Part shown: positions 61,886-64,000 of the stretch, piece by piece
Layout of the letters: the number at the start of each line of letters is the position of its first letter
Numbering within the stretch: the stretch's first letter is position 1
DNA from: Clostridiaceae bacterium M8S5
GTDB lineage: Bacteria > Bacillota > Clostridia > Tissierellales > MCWD3
Reading direction: 5' to 3'
DNA length: 64,000 bases
Assembly: GCA_029227815.1 (NCBI GenBank)
Contig: CP118523.1
Span: 868,001-932,000 of the forward strand
Made by a program: the position numbers and the translations under genes
Notes under the pieces: model-generated
The model's database searches: none
Told to the model about the DNA's origin: nothing
Seen by the model: the letters and a program-made list of their open reading frames with translations, nothing else

Positions 61886-64000
61886 ATGAGTATTTCAAAG
61901 AAAGAATGGAACATTGAAGCACAAAGGTTAGAAAAAACAATAGAGGTTATCCATAAGCAATTAAATGATTATGAGAATAGCATAGAAAAAGCTAACGATG
62001 AAATAAATGACCTAATAAGAAACTACAGAGAAAATGAAGCATCAGTTCCAAGGCAAGACGACTTTGATAGGATAGCTTCACTAACTCAAAACATTCAGCT
62101 AATAAAAAGAGAAGAAGTTAGAAATAATACACTTGAAAAAGCGATAAACAAACTCAAAAAAGTAATTAACAATCCCTACTTTGCTAGGATAGATTTTAAA
62201 GAAGATGATTGCGAAAAAGAAGAAGTAATATATATTGGAATCAATACCTTAATAGAAGATTTAGAAGATGATATAAACATATTAATATATGACTGGAGAG
62301 CTCCAATATGTAGTCTTTATTATGAAAACGAGAAAGGACATGCAAGCTATAAATGTAAAGATGGAAATATCAGTGGTGATGTAACATTAAAAAGACAATA
62401 TAAAATCAAAGATAGTAAAATCCAGTACATGTTTGATAGTAGTATAAAAATTGATGATGAATGTCTTGGTAAAGTTCTTAGTGAGGTAACAGATGAAAAA
62501 ATGAAAACAATAGTGTATTCTATACAGAAACAGCAAAACAAGCTTATACGTGATGAGTCTAACGATATGTTGATAATTCAAGGGGGAGCAGGTAGTGGCA
62601 AAACATCCATAGCTCTTCATAGAATAGCATATCTTTTGTATAAATATAAAGACAAAGGTATAAAACCAGAGCATATAGTGATATTTTCACCTAATGAGAT
62701 ATTTAATGATTATATATCAAATGTACTACCTGAGCTAGGAGAAGAGAATGTCATCCAAACTACATTGCTTGAATATATAAAAAACACACTAGGAAGAGAT
62801 AGGGAAATAGAGGATGTTTATAGTCAGATAGAATATGTTATATCAGATATTAAAGATAATCAATACAATACTAGGTTAGATAATATAAGATTTAAGAACT
62901 CAAATAATTTCGTAAATATAATGAAAGAGTACATTACAGATATAGAAACAAAAGGATTTGATTTTAAAGATATCAAATTCAAGAAATGGATTGTTATTTC
63001 AAAGAATGAATTAGAAGATTTGTTTTACGAAACATATAAGAAATGGCCAGTAAAAAATAGATTCGAACAATTACTGTTAGACATAGATGTGCGTATTATA
63101 AATGTAGAAGAGCTGATAAAAGAGGAAATAGAGAATAATATAGATGATGTTAGCGGTTATATAATTGATCCAACAAAAGAAAGTGAAGCCGAGATAACAG
63201 TTAAATGGGAAAATTTCAAAAGCAATATAAACAAATTACTGCCTATGAATATAAATATAATTGACCTTTATAAAGAATTATTTAGTGACAAAAACATGCT
63301 CAAGAAATATGCTGAGGATGAATTACCTTATAATATTGATGAGATTATACATCAGACATTAAAGTTTATAGAAAGTAAAGTTATAAAATACGAGGATGCA
63401 ATACCTCTTGTATATTTACAAAACGCAATAGATATAAACGCAATAGATTTATCTTGTATAAAGTACGTTATAATTGATGAAGTACAGGATTATTCTACAT
63501 TCGAATATCATACTATTAGACAGTTGTTTAAAAAAGCTAAGTTTACAGTCTTAGGGGATATCAATCAAACAGTCAATCCCTTAAGCAAATTAGATAGCTA
63601 CGAAGAATTATTAAAAGTCTTTAAACATAAAAATCCAGCCATAGCTAAATTGAATAAGAGCTACCGTTCTAGTTTAGAAATATTTAGATTTACAAAACAA
63701 ATTATAAACTGTGATCTAGATGGTGTAATTCGACACGGAGAAAAGCCTATGTTAATGAAGCTAAGAAATGATCAAGAAAAACTAAAAGATATTGCAGAAG
63801 GCATAAATAATGATATATCCGCTGGAATGAACTCTATAGCAATAATATGCAAGGATGCGAATGAAACTTTAGAGGCATACAATAAAATAAAAAATTTAAG
63901 TACTATCAATAGTGATATAAATTTGATCAAAAAAGAAGATGATAGCTATAAATCAGGAGTTCTAGTTATACCATCTTATTTATCAAAGGGGTTAGAGTTT
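61886..64000 (+). CDS. HelD-like superfamily 1 helicase, 3' end outside window
   Basis: 705 codons open from ATG 61886 (GGGGG site) to the window end. The N-terminal coiled coil (about 1-90, EAQRLEKTIEVIHKQLNDYENSIEKANDEI) and the IYDWRAPICSLYYENE block are typical of HelD. Walker A is GGAGSGKTSIALHRIAYLLY, Walker B VIIDEVQDYSTFEY, and motif V text SYLSKGLEF is at the edge. HelD binds RNA polymerase and helps release it from DNA. The gene is intact as far as it can be seen. Confidence 0.92.
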   Translation, partial: MSISKKEWNIEAQRLEKTIEVIHKQLNDYENSIEKANDEINDLIRNYRENEASVPRQDDFDRIASLTQNIQLIKREEVRNNTLEKAINKLKKVINNPYFARIDFKEDDCEKEEVIYIGINTLIEDLEDDINILIYDWRAPICSLYYENEKGHASYKCKDGNISGDVTLKRQYKIKDSKIQYMFDSSIKIDDECLGKVLSEVTDEKMKTIVYSIQKQQNKLIRDESNDMLIIQGGAGSGKTSIALHRIAYLLYKYKDKGIKPEHIVIFSPNEIFNDYISNVLPELGEENVIQTTLLEYIKNTLGRDREIEDVYSQIEYVISDIKDNQYNTRLDNIRFKNSNNFVNIMKEYITDIETKGFDFKDIKFKKWIVISKNELEDLFYETYKKWPVKNRFEQLLLDIDVRIINVEELIKEEIENNIDDVSGYIIDPTKESEAEITVKWENFKSNINKLLPMNINIIDLYKELFSDKNMLKKYAEDELPYNIDEIIHQTLKFIESKVIKYEDAIPLVYLQNAIDINAIDLSCIKYVIIDEVQDYSTFEYHTIRQLFKKAKFTVLGDINQTVNPLSKLDSYEELLKVFKHKNPAIAKLNKSYRSSLEIFRFTKQIINCDLDGVIRHGEKPMLMKLRNDQEKLKDIAEGINNDISAGMNSIAIICKDANETLEAYNKIKNLSTINSDINLIKKEDDSYKSGVLVIPSYLSKGLEF

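Overview
The window is about 64 kb of very AT-rich DNA. It looks like an anaerobic, amino-acid-fermenting member of the Clostridia, most like the Peptostreptococcaceae and their relatives. The reasons are a selenoprotein glycine/sarcosine/betaine reductase operon with two in-frame UGA codons, a matching thioredoxin system with a C-E-P-C active site, a hybrid-cluster protein, a FeoA-FeoA-FeoB ferrous iron operon, frequent TTG and GTG starts with strong GGAGG ribosome binding sites, and many simple rho-independent terminators. No rRNA, tRNA, CRISPR array, transposase or phage gene was seen.

Layout. 0-9.7 kb holds a leucine-rich-repeat protein cut by the window edge, a DUF3870 gene, an ABC exporter, a DUF4392 gene behind a terminator-containing leader, YdbC-like and MazG-like genes, an AIM24-TerD pair, a double-GNAT protein, and a noncoding stretch (8.3-9.0 kb) with two diverged copies of a roughly 310-base structured sequence. 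9.7-20.7 kb holds a branched-chain aminotransferase, hcp, a small HTH/membrane operon with two operators, a heterodimeric ABC exporter, and a Fur-controlled feo operon. 21-34 kb is a catabolic island: a GPH-type symporter, a Kbl-like PLP enzyme, M19 and M24 peptidase-family enzymes, a PhzF-like isomerase, a butyrate kinase and phosphate butyryltransferase pair, a three-gene UbiD/UbiX/LpdD-type decarboxylase set, a MarR regulator and a creatininase-family hydrolase. I do not recognise the pathway. 34-46 kb holds a TetR/DUF418 operon, a Cys-rich mini-peptide, a secreted protein, a sigma-54-driven galactitol-type PTS operon ending in its LevR-like activator, another TetR gene and a nitroreductase. 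46.8-55.7 kb is the reductase operon, in the order component B alpha/beta, component B selenoprotein, trxA, grdA, BCCT transporter, grdC, grdD, trxB. The internal BCCT transporter and the sequence of component B suggest betaine or sarcosine rather than glycine as substrate. 57.2-61.6 kb holds a family of tiny Cys-rich peptides (basic MKKLxKK-like leader, CxCxC core) next to a pyruvyltransferase-like and a CgeB-like glycosyltransferase gene. The window ends inside a HelD-like helicase.

The strongest candidates for something undescribed are: (1) the Cys-rich mini-peptide family with its two sugar-modifying enzymes; (2) a dispersed ~150-base hairpin repeat that sits directly behind hairpins that look like terminators, in two places with that hairpin repeated on the far side; (3) the duplicated structured noncoding element at 8.3-9.0 kb; and (4) the UbiD/creatininase/Kbl/Ptb-Buk catabolic island. 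Several genes have a start codon corrected here by their ribosome binding site.
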